From: Tubulanus polymorphus
Lineage: Eukaryota; Nemertea; Palaeonemertea; Tubulaniformes; Tubulanidae
DNA length: 64,000 nucleotides
Direction of reading: 5' to 3'
Assembly (NCBI RefSeq): GCF_964204645.1
Contig: NC_134027.1
Coordinates: 6,994,485-7,058,484, forward strand
Shown: piece by piece, positions 1 through 12,609 of the stretch
How the letters are laid out: each line of letters begins with the position of its first letter
Numbering within the stretch: position 1 is the stretch's first letter
Position numbers and translations under genes: made by a program
The notes under the pieces: generated by a model
Database searches by the model: none
What the model was told of the DNA's origin: nothing
Seen by the model: the letters and a program-made list of their open reading frames with translations, nothing else

Positions 1-219
1 GATGGGGAACATAAATTGTTCTACGGATATGTCCTAATCCGGTCCGAATTCGATAAGTATCGGTCAATAATTAATCAAAATGTCGCATATGCGAGTGAGA
101 CCACGACAATCGTTACACTGAGGCAAGGTTGCTGAGTTATTATAACACCCGAATATTTACTCAATAATTGCAGAAGCTTCCAGAAAAAATAACGTTTTCG
201 TATGCTCTTTTTCAAACTA

Positions 220-397
220 CAGTGAACCCCCGATATACCGCCCTCCCGTTTACCGCCACCCCCGCTTACCGCCAGGTTTTCTCAATGTACATCTCTATAT
301 ACAAATACATAGTAAAACACCGCCGATATACTGCCATACTCTCTATACCGCCATAATCATTCTGCACCGATGTGGGCGGTATATCGGGAGTTGACTG
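220..397. mobile_element. Short DNA transposon (MITE) with CAGT termini, pogo/Tigger-like
   Basis: The left end CAGTGAACCCCCGATATACC is matched on the opposite strand by the right end CAGTCAACTCCCGATATACC, so the terminal inverted repeats are about 24 bp with few mismatches. Both ends are flanked by TA (218-219 and 398-399), the target duplication expected of Tc1/mariner/pogo elements. At 178 bp it codes for nothing and depends on a transposase elsewhere. Assignment to the pogo/Tigger group rests on the CAGT termini and TA flanks only. Confidence 0.75.
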
Positions 398-3300
398 TAT
401 TTAACTTCATTGGGATTTTCTGTCCGTTCGGCAGAAAACCCTATTGTTATTCCCTAGATTATTATTATTACTATCGTGTATCTTCCGATTTCTTAGTCTC
501 AAGGCGCTGAAAAAATCGAAGAAATTCGAACGACACAGGTACCGATTCAAACCGCCAATCAATGGAAAGTAGTCGTCTTTCTTCTTTTGCCAAACCAATA
601 AATTCCAGGATTCGAATCGAATGATATCGATCTGATGAGACGCCATCTGCAATTCAGCCGGTGGAGCGAGAAAGGACTGGCTTCAAGAATATCCAATACA
701 TATGTGCAAAATGTCGTTCGGCAAGATTAGTTCATTCTATCAGTTCATGCGACTAGTGAATACACTCATATGCATCCGTCATCGCTGCTTTGCAGCTTTT
801 GTAACGTGGAGTTTTTGTTTGGAGGGGGGATAAAAAATCTTCACCAAGAGCACTGAGGTAACAGTTCTATGGCTTTGGTAGGAAGGTAGGTCCCATTATG
901 TCATTGCAACCTTCATTCAATTATTGATGCTTACGGGGAACTTTTTTTTGGAGAGATTTCTCTTCTCGAGTGTTGTTTTCTTAGTATTTCATCACGCTTC
1001 TGCGAGCGAAGGAATAAATAGGGTTTTCTGATCGGAAAGGCGAAGTATCTGAAGCGGCCAGCGCACGACGCTTAAGCATTTTTCTTAATGTCCCTCGAGA
1101 CAGAAGAGCTGTTGTAGATCGGCTAGCATCGAGGTTTTGTGATGAGAATCTCACCTGTAAAAGAAGATAAACAAGGCTTTCTAAAAAAAGTATACGTCCA
1201 TGATTGGGGCATTCTGACTGATGGGTGGAATTAGACGTGCGCTCAATGTAGGCTGTATATGAAGTCAGCATCGCATGTTTTAATGTAAAGAAGCTTTACT
1301 CGATATAATTCTTTATAATTGTCATCGTGTGGGATTATAAGCGATAACTTCATTTGGCTTATTAATACTGACGGGGAGTTGCATATGGATATTAATTATT
1401 TTGATCAGCGCGCACATTGAGTCGATCGGCTTTTATTAAAATGAATTACGTCACCAAAGAAATAATAGAAGCATTAGCGAAGTAGGATTTATCTTGCGAA
1501 ATTATATTGAAAATGATCGTTTCTTCATCGGCGTAAACCTCAAGTTGCATTGAGTGGGGATTTTCTGTGAGTGCTTGCAGTTCTCCAACCATCCATAAAG
1601 TTCCAAAGATTTATGTCACTATTAGGCAACGCGGTCTGCGCCCAAGGGACGGCATATAGCCTACAAATATCGTTACCACAACCAGTCAGCGCATTTTCTC
1701 AAAAAATTGTTTTCAAGATCAACAAATATAGAACGAAATCAATATGAGATGCGTGATAATGTCTCAACGTACTGATACTTCTTTAGCTTCATTTGCAATA
1801 GATGTACGCATCTAATCTAAGGATCTGGTCATCAATTAACGCTCATACAAGTTACTAGTTACAAGTTAGTTTATTCATCATAATCAAGTGACATGATTGT
1901 CAATGAACAACGAGTCAGTAGAAAAAGAAAACAATATACACATACATACTATACCAGAATTACAAAAATATTTACAGGAAAAAGTGTATGGGACAAGAAG
2001 TACCGTACCGTACAAATATAACTTCGAGCATCAAATTGAATACAATATTCAAATCCCGATTGAACATACTTCCCTAAATTTACCAATTCCGTTCGACTAC
2101 CTACATCATTGTGAATTCTATTTATAATATCTATTTGCACCAGCATTAACCAAATTAGATTTCGTCCTGAGATTGTTGAATTTGCTACACGTTAGGATAG
2201 TGCAGCTCATCTTCCACACAGTTACGCGTATCACAAAGCCTGTTTTCTCTACTCAATCCCAGGTGTCTGCCTTTTTCTATCATCAGTTTTTGCCTTTATC
2301 GATCGATTCTTCCTTGCTTAGATACGAACTAGTTTTCAAGATTCTTTTCCGATTAAACATCTTGCCAGAATAGTGTCAATTTTGCGTATTCAAGTGTTCT
2401 CTTTCCCTCTTTTCCTCTTTGTAGTGTCTCGTGAATAACATTTTTATTTCTTAAACTTTGGCAAAATTCTATCTAAAGAATCTATATGCAATCTTTCATG
2501 ATGCTCGATTTCTACGTATGTCGTCTGACAAATAAACTGTGACGATTTTCCCGTCTTTGCAATGTTTGTCCATTCTGGTGGAAGTAATTCATCGCCAATA
2601 TGTTTCACAGTACTGTGATACATGTCACATGGAATTACCTACCTAGCGTTCTCAGAAAAAGATAGAGAGCGAGAAACCCTAAATTGCGCCGATGCTGACA
2701 ACCTCGTCTTGTCGTAAAGCACTTAACGAACGACGGGCTGACGCGTTAAAAAGATTGTGCTTTCATCAAAGCAAAGAAACTCGTCATTGTAAAAAATACT
2801 ATAATTTGATTCGAGTGAATAGAATGTGTCATCGAATCCGGTTTCATAAGTAATCTGTAATTGTCTCCCGCAATTGTTTCATACATACACGAGTAGCACG
2901 TTGTAATGTAAACATGACACGAACATGGATTAATCCAGGAATATAAGTATGAGCAACATTTCCAGCGATCGACAGGCAAAAAGTAATCATGTCGTGTGCG
3001 TGCATCGATTTTCATCACCACATCGAGATATCCCTATTGTCAATTGTTATTTCCTATTTCAAACAGTATAGGTCGGACATGTATAGAAAAATATTCAGGC
3101 ATCATACATGGGAAAGATCTACTCTATATCATCATCAAAAATGTCGTTGCCACGCTGGTTATTGACGATGAAAATTAAACGACAATGATGCATCTATTAC
3201 GGATGTTATTAAGCTAATAAATCATGATCTTTATTACTAATCACCGGAACGTATCACCCGGTGAGACATTCATGCCGTTTTTCGCTCTTTTTTTCTTAAT

Positions 3301-4660
3301 CGGTTTTGTTGTCAAGAGAAATCCGATGGCGAATCTGCACAATTTAGAAAACACGTCTTCGCATTCAACTGGGAGATTAGAGTTTGATATTTTAACCGGC
3401 AACCCGGTTATCTTATCGTTTATTTTTGGGATCTCGCTATCCTCGATTCAAGCGTTGATTGATAGCACGTTGCCATTAGTTTGATGAACGTTAGGTAAGA
3501 GAAGTCGGAAAAACACGTCGTTTAGTCTACACAGTCGTTAAGAATACGAAAGAAAAAGTTTTATGTTTTCGTGTGCATACGTCAGGAGTTCTTGAGTTAG
3601 GTTCTATTTAAATTCAAATTGTTGTTTTCGACTGTGTTAGCAACTGTGTTTGAGCGAATGACTCATGAAAAAGAATTCAACTTCCCCTAAGATAGCACGT
3701 TGCATTTGACATTTCTTCCATCCCTGAGCAAATTAACTGTTTCATATACCGGAGCTGTATCTGTGCTGATTGAAAACAGGCACGCACGGAAATGGAAGAC
3801 ATCAATTATCATAATGGCTCATGCGACAGTTTAATCCAAATTAATCCAAATTCACCGCAAATTTTTAGGTACACTTCTTGATTAGGAAACCTGACGGAAA
3901 TATCACGTTTTTCAGTAATACGAAAGATGATATTTTATCATATTTTGCTACTATTCGCATATATATAGAATTCGCATTCTATCTAAAAAATGTGTCCCGG
4001 GGAATTTGATATTATAAGTGTGGCTTACGATTTTATTAGTCCTTGTAACAAAATACTGATGGAACTTTAATGAAATATTGAGACATTCTGTGAAATCGGC
4101 CTTTAGTCATGAAAAGGTTACACGTAGACCCATTTTTGCAATAGCAAATAAGTGAGAACAAATGAACCTGTATTGGATATTGGCCAGTTGGACTAAATTG
4201 TAGACAACAAAACCTCTGTTGGAGAACAGATTATACAGTTTAAACAGGAATGGATTTATTATCATAGGAATAATATGCGCTGAAACGTATAACACCTTGA
4301 TCGTACGTACGCGAAGCCATATAATGCATGATGAAATATTCACAGAAATTTGAACAGTAATATCGTATCGTGGGTTTATCGATATACGGCTTCTATTTCA
4401 TTCTGCAATCAACGGCGCAAAACGGCTGAAACCTCCACACCGAGAATTAGATATCAGATTAAACAACCTGTAAACAATAAACCTATATTCCAGCTCTCAC
4501 ATGCGTTTAGGTTTATTTCTATTAATTTCAGCCAGCCATAATTCTTTCTACATTGCTGTACATCATTGCTAGTATACACGTGTCTGAGAATGTACATGTA
4601 CGTACAGCATCGTCACTCGCGTCCTCACGCATATTCTGAAATTTCTAATTTAAATTCCAG

Positions 4661-4735
4661 GATTGCTGACACCAGAATTGACCCCCGAGACGCCAGTTGC
4701 AGTGACTTCCCCAGGTGGAACCGTCCGATTCAGAC
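4661..4735 (+). other. Exon-like segment, possibly 5' coding exon of the RGK GTPase gene
   Basis: The segment follows a pyrimidine-rich acceptor (ending ttccag) and precedes a gtaggt donor. It is open in the frame LLTPELTPETPVAVTSPGG, a Pro/Thr-rich sequence like the disordered N-termini of many signalling proteins. It starts and ends in phase 1, the phase needed by the GTPase exon at 7988. There is no homology evidence. The link to that gene is inference from position, strand and phase, and it could be chance. Confidence 0.25.
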
Positions 4736-4818
4736 GTAGGTTTATGTTCGGTGATTGGTCGCCTCACTATACTCTAACTAGACTAACTGTAGACACCTGC
4801 GGTCAATCTGATGTTCTT

Positions 4819-5069
4819 CTTCGTTCGGGTTGAAAGAGTGCCCTTTCAATTGCAATCAAAATAACATGGATTTGGGTAAAAACCAGCAAATTTTGTGAAA
4901 ACCAAGGGCCAAAGGTCGGTTGCTCAAACGTAGGTGATCATCAACCTGAATTACAAACTACACTGTTACGATAGCATTGATCAGATGGATAATATTACCA
5001 AACGTTTGAGCAACATACCCCATGATTTTGGAGTCTGTTAACTTTTCCTGAATCTCACCCGAACGAAGT
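4819..5069. repeat. Foldback with two pairs of inverted arms
   Basis: An outer arm containing cttcgttcgggttgaaag (4819-4836) is complementary to the stretch around cacccgaacgaag near 5055-5069. An inner arm ggttgctcaaacgt (near 4917-4931) matches aaacgtttgagcaac at about 5000-5015. Such nested arms are usual in decayed non-autonomous DNA elements. No open frame or target duplication is evident. Confidence 0.5.
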
Positions 5070-5449
5070 TGAATTTGTTAGCTTGGAATTGGGTCCCTAG
5101 CTCGTAACACACGCCCTGGTCGCTTTACTAATCACACCTTTCACCATAGATTAGTGTTGTGTCTTATGGTCTTATGGTCATAACGTAAAACTCAATTTCC
5201 TATTGTGTTTTACATTATGTTTTTTATTCTACATTTCAATGATTGTGATGCATGAAGAACTAAATGAATTTTTCACAATTTTTATAACAAATAAAATATT
5301 CAACATTACCGCACAGTTGGGAATAGAAACTGCAACTTTTTGAAATTTTACTCGGCCGATTTCAGCCGAGCTTTTGTTATGTAAACGAAGAGAGCGTAAA
5401 GTATTGCTGAAAACTAGCAATGCGGAGAAAGAAATTCTACTGCCTCTAG

Positions 5450-5497
5450 GGATGATGACAATTTTCCCTCGACATCGACGAACGCGATCAATATCAA
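5450..5497 (+). other. Exon-like segment with basic serine motif (doubtful)
   Basis: After the acceptor tgcctctag the phase-1 frame reads MMTIFPRHRRTRSIS, followed by a weak gtgata donor. An R-x-R-S-x-S motif resembles the phosphorylated 14-3-3 sites known in N-termini of RGK GTPases, and the phases fit the candidate exon at 4661-4735 and the secure exon at 7988. It is too short to test by eye, and the donor is poor. Confidence 0.15.
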
Positions 5498-6497
5498 GTG
5501 ATACACACCTTTCTCAGTGGCACCAATAATCACTCAACATAAAAATGTATCTAGACTTGAAGGCATTATCTTTCCAGATATAACCTCTGCCGAAACTTGC
5601 TTAAGTAATAATTTAAACATCGTCGTATTTTGACAAAACAAAATGAATTTTGATCTAATTTTACCAAAGTTTGTTGATTGCAATCGTATCATTGAGTCAA
5701 CGCCGCTATCTATGTAAGTCGTTTACAGTTTTTTTCCCAAATTAATTACATTTTCACGATATTGACATCAAAATTTCGATGGAAATGCCTTTGATCGAAC
5801 GTCAATTCAAGACTCTACCTACAGGCGCCCTTTTCTATTGATATGTTTATTAATTTTATTGCCGCTTCCTCGCTATATCAGATCAACGTTGCGACAAGCG
5901 ACGAATTCGATATGTCACTGGGCAAGTTTGTACGTTGCCCGTGAGCGAGTGGCAAAATTAACTATGATGAGATTATGATAAACGGTATTTCAGACGTGAA
6001 AATGCACTTCAAGTGGCGGAAATTGAGGTAAAAATTATGAAGTTACCCTTTTTGCTATTTCAGATTTGCTATTTTAACCTTTAGCCTCCGAGATCGTTTA
6101 CCGCGTCTATTGATGCCAGAAAGTTGGCCTCAGATCTGATCGTTTTTCTTCCATTTCCTTTATTAATGAATGGAAGAAACTATTCACGTACGAGTCATTT
6201 CCTCTCCGGAAAGGAGCCGACAGTAGTAAAACGATGACTATCGGAATATCGGATTATGCTTATAGAGTACGGTCTTCATTCCAATGTACAGGGCTGAATG
6301 GCGTCGGGCAATATGATATCGTTATTTTTAGTTCAAGTAGTTTTCATAATAACCCAAGTAGCCATGGTTCAGTAGTGCTCGAGCAATCTTTGACTTCAGT
6401 TCCAAGCCATGAAATAACAAGATTACCAAAGATTATGATGTGAGGAATATGCTTGAATGGTGGCTGGTTCAGACCATCGTGAAAAGTCTTCGCCATG

Positions 6498-6675
6498 CAA
6501 ACTAAGGCGACAAAATGCCAAAATGGAAAACCATTAGAAAAAGCAAAGCGAGCATGGGTATCATAACGAAAATTACCTTGCCACAACGCCGGTTTGGCGC
6601 GTTTTGGATTCTTTTTGTGAAATTTCGGCTGGTTTTTTGATAGTTTGCATTTTGGTGTTTTGTTTCCTTAATTTG
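6498..6675. mobile_element. Inverted-repeat element (MITE-like), 178 bp
   Basis: The left end caaactaaggcgacaaaatg (6498-6517) is matched on the opposite strand by the right end caaattaaggaaacaaaaca (ending 6675). The similarity runs for about 28 bp and includes a shared ccaaaatg. There is no coding capacity. The termini differ from the CAGT-ended elements elsewhere in the window, so this is another family. Confidence 0.6.
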
Positions 6676-7987
6676 TATACCGAAGAAAAAATCGAGATTG
6701 CCCGAATCACCCACCATACCATGTGCTTGCCAACGGTTCCAAAGGGCACTAGGAGTTAAGCCTTTATATGTTATGTGCGAGAAAAAATACTTGCTGCCTT
6801 ATGCGTTACAAAGCAATCGTAAATCTACGATACCAACACGAGATGGCTAGCGGTTAAATCTTGCATAGGAAAATAGACGATTCCAATTAGTCAACAAGAT
6901 ACCAAACGTATAATCATGTGCCTCGTCGACGTACAGAAACTGGGTACGCAATCCTAATTTTTTTCGTAATAACCACAAAGTGTTTCTCTGTTCACTAGTA
7001 AATTGGAATCTGTCCGATCTAATTAATGAATCGAATATTTCTAGCCTAGGGCATTTTTATTTCCGCTCACTTCCCTAATTAAGCGAAAAGAGAGTGAGGT
7101 GTTAGTTGTTTTGTGGGATTTACAAACACGCATATCGATACACGCAGGCAACTAACTGTGAAATGCAAACACCATCAGTTAAACACATCAGTATCACTTC
7201 ATTTTTATAACTTTGTACCAATTGGCCAAAAGGCATAAGAGTAAAGTAAATTAGATTTTAAAGACTCCGCTTTTTAAGACTCCACTTTGCTTGCTGGTGA
7301 AATGAAAAATCTCTGCTTCGAAGCGTGTTTGTTGATATTTCACATATATATTTACATGTCTAAAAATATATTTATGTACAGTTTATACACTACGTACGTA
7401 CATCCCGAAGCTCGGGGCGATTTGTTAATTTTCATGAAGGACGTATTACCTTACGTTACCAATCACAACCACCAAATGGAGTCATTTAGATCTATACTTG
7501 TCTGTAATAATTAGCTTTTTTGTGAAAGGTTATTCTTATAGTATCGCTCGCATATTACACAGTACACGCATCAGAAGCTCCACTAGGAACAACGGATTTA
7601 CTCTACTACCTCCGTGTGGTGTTAGTCAGTCGATGCAACCATACCTTGTTTTCTGTCCTTGCAATGGTTTCCCCCGAGTCACGCGCGGGTTCAGTCACAG
7701 TTAACGATGACCTCGTTCCCCAAGCACTGCTGCTCTTTTTTTGTTTTACCGATTCGTCAATTGTGTAAACAATACAATTACTGGACGCGTTGCATAAATA
7801 ATATCAATCATATGTTGAATCATTTGGGACATCATATTCAGTTCTTGCTTTGACAAGGTTGACACAAACAAAGCCATGCACGCCCTCGCCGTTATTTTCA
7901 AAGACGTGTGGCCCCTGACGGCGGATATTATCAACGTCATCAACTCGTGGGAGTTAATTCATTGTCCAAGATTTATTTTTATTTTAG

Positions 7988-9855
7988 ACGACGATGACAC
8001 TGAGAAGTCAGTTTCGGTTTTGTTGGATGGTGAGGAATCCACGATGTATTTCGTCGACACACGATCGAAAGAGGTATGCATCTGAATAAATCTCTCGGGT
8101 ATCATAGTAGAATAGAACACAAAATCTATAAAAGAAATTAAAATGAAAAATTAAAAGACGATTCCGAATCTCTCTACCATCGTCAGGTGGCGATAAACAG
8201 ATTATCTCTAAATAATCCGAGTTCATGTATTGCTATCTTTTAAACATATTTCAGGATTTAATGTATTTCAAACATATTTCAGGATTTCATGAATTACGAC
8301 GAAGCTGATGCATACGTCGTGTGTTATTCAATAACAGAGCGCTCAACTTTCGATTCGGCCGTGGGCATATTATTTTCCTTGCGAAAACATATTGCACGTG
8401 AAGTGGCGACAATTTTAGTCGGTAATAAAAGTGACAACGTCAGGTCACGGCAAATCAGTGCCGACGGTAAGTAGTCAGTGAGTGGTTGGCATATGCACGT
8501 ATCGCAATCGTGTTCATAATGCGACCTGTTAGAAGAAAACGTGACTTTCACCAGGACAAAATATTATAATGTCGAAAGACTACAGGTTGCTATAGTGTAA
8601 ATCAAGGCATACTTCAGACCTTTTTCGGTTGGACCGGAGGTACTGACTGACGCATGTACGTAGGATGCACCGAAAGACGTCTAGCGTATACGCCTATGGT
8701 TGCACCAAAAGCAACGAAATACGCCGAAACCTTTATAGAAGTATACATTTAGTGGGTTCTCTTCCGGCAAATGCTGGTTGCTTTTAAGGAATCCATCAAG
8801 ATGATTACCCCGTCTCTGCACGAATGTGATTCGAGGAAATGGATTTCGGACACTTAATGCATCAGCCTATTTGTTGATTACCCTAATCAGCGTGCTACCA
8901 ATTGAGTACTTTGTTTTTCATGCACCGCGTGTTGTTATGTCGACTGGCTTATGTCGACAAGCAACGCGACGCCTACCGATGCAACTGGGTTTAGCGCCGA
9001 TTAGCGGCAACTAGCGGCCTACGAGAGGCCACCAGTTGCTGCTCTATCGGTTCGACATATGCCGGCTTGCGACGGCAACCCGACGCCTTACCGACTCGTC
9101 ACAAGCCGTATCCGGCTAGTTGCCCATGTTCTACTCTGGCCTACGGTAGGCGGACAGTTGCTTTCGATCGCAACCGACATAAGCTCAGCTGCGACGCGAT
9201 GGAACTGAGCGCAGGGGTTTCAGCCAATAAGAGACCGCATATACATAGTACAAATTATGACCGCAAGTTAGTCATAAGCTTTCAAATTCAAGTTGTTCAA
9301 AACGTAAACCAAACCTTCAGCACGGCAGATGAAGATCTATAAACTAAATTTGTAGAATTATGGTGTGAGCGGCCATCTTTATATGATGTTGCTAGCACAT
9401 TGTATTCAAAACAGAATCAGCAAGATAAAGACCTTAAAGGAATACTTTTCTAATAGAAATAGATTTCCCAAGAAGTCTATAAATATACCACTTTCACTGT
9501 CCGAACATTGTCATCACTAGCTTCATCAACCGAGTCCTCACTAGAGACACATTTCCAAACTATTCATCACATTTAATTCAATTTTACAGAAGGAAAAGAA
9601 ACCGCTGTTAAGTACAACTGTAAGTTCATTGAAACATCAGCCGTGTTGAACCATCAGATCGACGATCTACTGGTCGGAATCCTTAAACAGATTCGTCTAG
9701 CACCAAAACGTGAAGAACTAAAGCAGAAGAAAAGAGCTTCGCGACGTTCGAAACGGAAAGAAAACTGTGTGAATAAAGCGGCTCGTGGATTCTTCGATAA
9801 ACTATTCCGGAAAGACTCTGTTTCCAAATCGTGTGATAATCTCCTAGTGTTGTGA
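7988..9855 (+). CDS. RGK-family (Rad/Gem/Kir-like) small GTPase, 3' exons
   Basis: Three exons join in phase: 7988-8073, 8283-8466 and 9590-9855 (stop TGA). They encode the middle and end of a Ras-like G domain: a VSVLLDGEEST strand as in invertebrate RGK proteins, VDTRSKE where RGK proteins replace the canonical DxxG switch, NKSD (G4), and ETSA (G5) followed by a basic tail. The tail ends SKSCDNLLVL, close to the KSKSCHDLSVL terminus known from vertebrate Rad and Gem. Members lack prenylation, bind calmodulin and 14-3-3, and inhibit voltage-gated calcium channels through the beta subunit; this is family knowledge. I found no P-loop exon (GxxGxGKS) upstream, so the 5' end is missing or outside the window. 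An in-frame ATG at 7876 runs into the first exon through probable intron and would give a protein without G1. Polyadenylation signals AATAAATAAA lie at 9879-9888. Confidence 0.88.
8930..9200. repeat. GC-rich cluster of short inverted motifs in the GTPase intron
   Basis: About 270 bp inside intron 8467-9589 are much more GC-rich than their surroundings. They contain repeated and inverted copies of gcaac/gttgc, gcgacgcc, ctaccg/cggtag and ggcctacg words (for example gcgacgcctaccg near 8968 and ccgacgccttaccg near 9078). This looks like a decayed foldback element. A related stretch with ttgcgacgcgtgcgcaac lies near 15313, just upstream of the precursor gene. It is not coding as far as I can see. 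Confidence 0.45.
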
Positions 9856-12609
9856 TCGCATTCTATATAACCCCGCTAATAAATAAAGCAAATATATCTA
9901 TGTGCTTGTGTGTACATAGATTTCTCTGGCTGTACCTTATATATGATTAGTATATATACCAGGTTTTAATTAACAGATGAATTGATGATTGAGAAAGATG
10001 ATGTCATAAAACATTGGTTTTCTTGTTCATTCAAATATTATACATTGTATCCTGCCATTTTGTGTTTTGTTGATGAGTAGTACATGTGCATGTTTTATGT
10101 GAAATCACCATGCATGTTTAAATACGAATGTTATATGACATGCATGCAAGCTACTTCTGTTGCCCAGGTATAATCATAAGTTATAAACCGACGCAACGGG
10201 AAATTCAGCCATATGGTCGAATGAAGCAGCCTGTATGTAAATCATATACACTTTGTATGCGAGTTTTAAAATGACAAATAGCAAATAAGTATATGTTTAT
10301 GTACAGCTTATTACACCCATTTTTCAGATGGCCCAAAGAAACATTGAGATTCTACTAGAAACTGGTCCCTGTTATTTACCCCTGATTAAATGATTCTCCT
10401 CGTGCGTGAATTTAGCGCATTCGCATAGATAAGAAGTAGATTTTACGGTGGGATGAAATTAAATTATACTGTTGAAGCATTATTGTAAATACGTATACTT
10501 ATATATGTAAATTTACATCGTTTTTATGGCTGGATGGGAAACATATTTGAATTGTTATCAGAATTTGTATCATTTACAACAACTTGCTTTGTAAAAAATA
10601 CGATATATTTGGAAATAAATGAATATCATTGAAGTGCTTTAATTACGACTTGTCAATAATCGCTGACTTCGGAGTGTTCCTAAATCCAGCGATTCAACAG
10701 CTACTACTTAAGAGATTCCACGACTATTTCCAGTTCCATATTCAAAATACGTCCCCAATCTTGCACCCAGGTGCTGGAGAAGAGGTTTGAACCTGCCTCA
10801 ATTTTCATTAAAGTACTACAACATTCAATCGGTCGTACAGCGTTTTGATGTCCCACAGAGAAACGGAATTATGCCACAAAAATGACAGGATAAGAAACAA
10901 ATTTGAGTACAGTACCAAACAAAGTTCGAATAGATTCAAGCCTTCATATATTTCATTAACAATTCTATATTGAAAGTTAAACATTAGGCTACATATGATA
11001 TATTTACAGAACCTTGAAGTGAAAATAACTTAAATTGCTCTCTTATGGTTTGTGGTGTGCATTTATATATAGAGAATTAACTCCTTTCAAGAAAATGAAC
11101 ACGAAATAATAACAATAATGCTGCGTCCCTAGACAACTTGGAGAGGGATCGAATTCCTTCAGAAAAAAACTCTTCCAACAAAAAATGATTGTTTTCAATA
11201 ACAATCGGACCAAGAGTAGTCACCACTAACAACACCTATGTGTATTTATAAAAGAAACCAATTACTTCGATAAACCATCTCTTCGATAAACCATCTCTTC
11301 GCAACAGTATGTATTCTTGACAGAAAACCCACAGAAATCGTGCTTTATTAACTCTCTCTATTCATTAATGAGAAAAATAATCAAATATTGCCGGTATGTG
11401 GATCGATAAATGAATAATTGGAAAGATTACGCCAGACTCTTTCACCTATCGATAAAATCGAATTGCAGACGGAGTAAATCTCCGGCAAGTCATTCAACGA
11501 CATAAAAATCTTAAGATTTCCTTCTTCATTTGAAATGAGACTATTTGTTACCGTTGTTGAAATGATACTTAACATGCAAAATCACAGTTATTAGAAGGAC
11601 CAACAAATTTCAGAAATCGATGTGCAATACAATTTTCACTCACTACTTTAGTCAACCTTCTGAGTATTGCAGAACGGAGCTTCGTCAAAAGTCCTAGGTA
11701 AGTTATTTCGGATACTTGTATAATACATGTTGCACAATCATTTTAAAAAATTCAGTTGATCCTATTTATTTTTCGTACATGTATTTATATTATTTTTTTG
11801 CTCAATCAACATGAGACATACAAATCTTAAGATTTCCTTCTTCATTTGAAATGAGACTATTTGTTACCGTTGTACTTTTAACATGCATACATCACAGTTA
11901 TTAGAAGGACCAACAAATTTCAGAAATCGATGTGCAATACAATTTTCACTCACTACTTTAGTCAACCTTCTGAGTATTGCAGAACGGAGCTTCGTCAAAA
12001 GTCCTAGGTTAGTTATTTCGGATACTTGTATAATACATGTTGCACAATTTTTTAAAAAAATTCAGTTGATCCTATTTATTTTTCGTACATGTATTTATAT
12101 TATTTTTTTGCTCAATCAACACCATAAGTGAATCTCATGCATATGAGACAACTGATAACAAGAAGATTGCAAAACCTCAAATGTAGATGGATTATATCTG
12201 CTGACATCAACAATTTCTTCGAGAATTCTATGATTGGACTTAGATAAAAACATTCCTTTAGTAATTTTGGCCCTCTATTGTATTTATCATCAATGCAGTA
12301 CCGGTATCATCATTCTGACATGTATTATATCATGCATACCCATGAAAAACATGACCTTAATCAAACCACCTTAATCAACTCATTTGTACTTCAATCTACA
12401 TGTACCGGAACTACTTTACAGGATAATACAAAAACCATTTAAGGTGACTATGATATTTCGATCATCTTAAGCTGTTATCCAAAATAATTCCATAATGCTT
12501 TCATGCATTAATGTATTTGATAAGCGTAATGCAATTGTCACAATGAATAAATCTACAGATGGTAAGTTGAGGCAATTCAGTGGCAAAATGATGTCTCATC
12601 CTTGATCAA
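9856..12609. other. Intergenic region between convergent GTPase and CHMP4 genes
   Basis: It holds the GTPase 3' untranslated region with AATAAATAAA at 9879-9888, then AT-rich DNA, then a tandem duplication (11506-12121). The last few hundred bases are presumably CHMP4 3' untranslated region. I see no other gene. The open frames at 11381-11575 and 11883-12131 overlap the duplication and show no recognised family. Confidence 0.6.
11506..12121. repeat. Tandem duplication, two ~300-bp copies
   Basis: Copies 11506-11811 and 11822-12121 are nearly identical apart from a small indel after gttaccgttgt and scattered substitutions. The spacer is about 10 bp. Each copy holds an 84-bp segment bounded by a good acceptor (aaatttcag) and a donor (ctag then gtaagt in copy 1, gttagt in copy 2), open in one phase-2 frame. 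The high identity implies a recent event. Confidence 0.9.

Larger units (their letters stand above)
1..7987. other. Stretch without a secure gene
   Basis: I see no convincing coding exon series here. The open frames are short and recall no family. The stretch holds a short inverted-terminal-repeat element (220-397), a foldback (4819-5069), another inverted-repeat element (6498-6675) and two exon-like segments (4661-4735, 5450-5497) that might be upstream exons of the GTPase gene at 7988. Because the first secure exon of that gene begins in mid-domain, at least one more 5' exon must lie in this stretch or beyond the window edge. Confidence 0.6.

Noticed and set aside
3224-3484. 86-codon plus-strand open frame with hydrophobic segments
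   Set aside because: No recognisable family or splice partners. The length is within chance for this AT-rich DNA.
6234-6443. Open frame containing GLNGVGQYD, reminiscent of a P-loop for the GTPase gene
   Set aside because: The essential Lys is Gln and the neighbouring residues do not resemble RGK beta-1 or helix 1. There are no matching splice sites.
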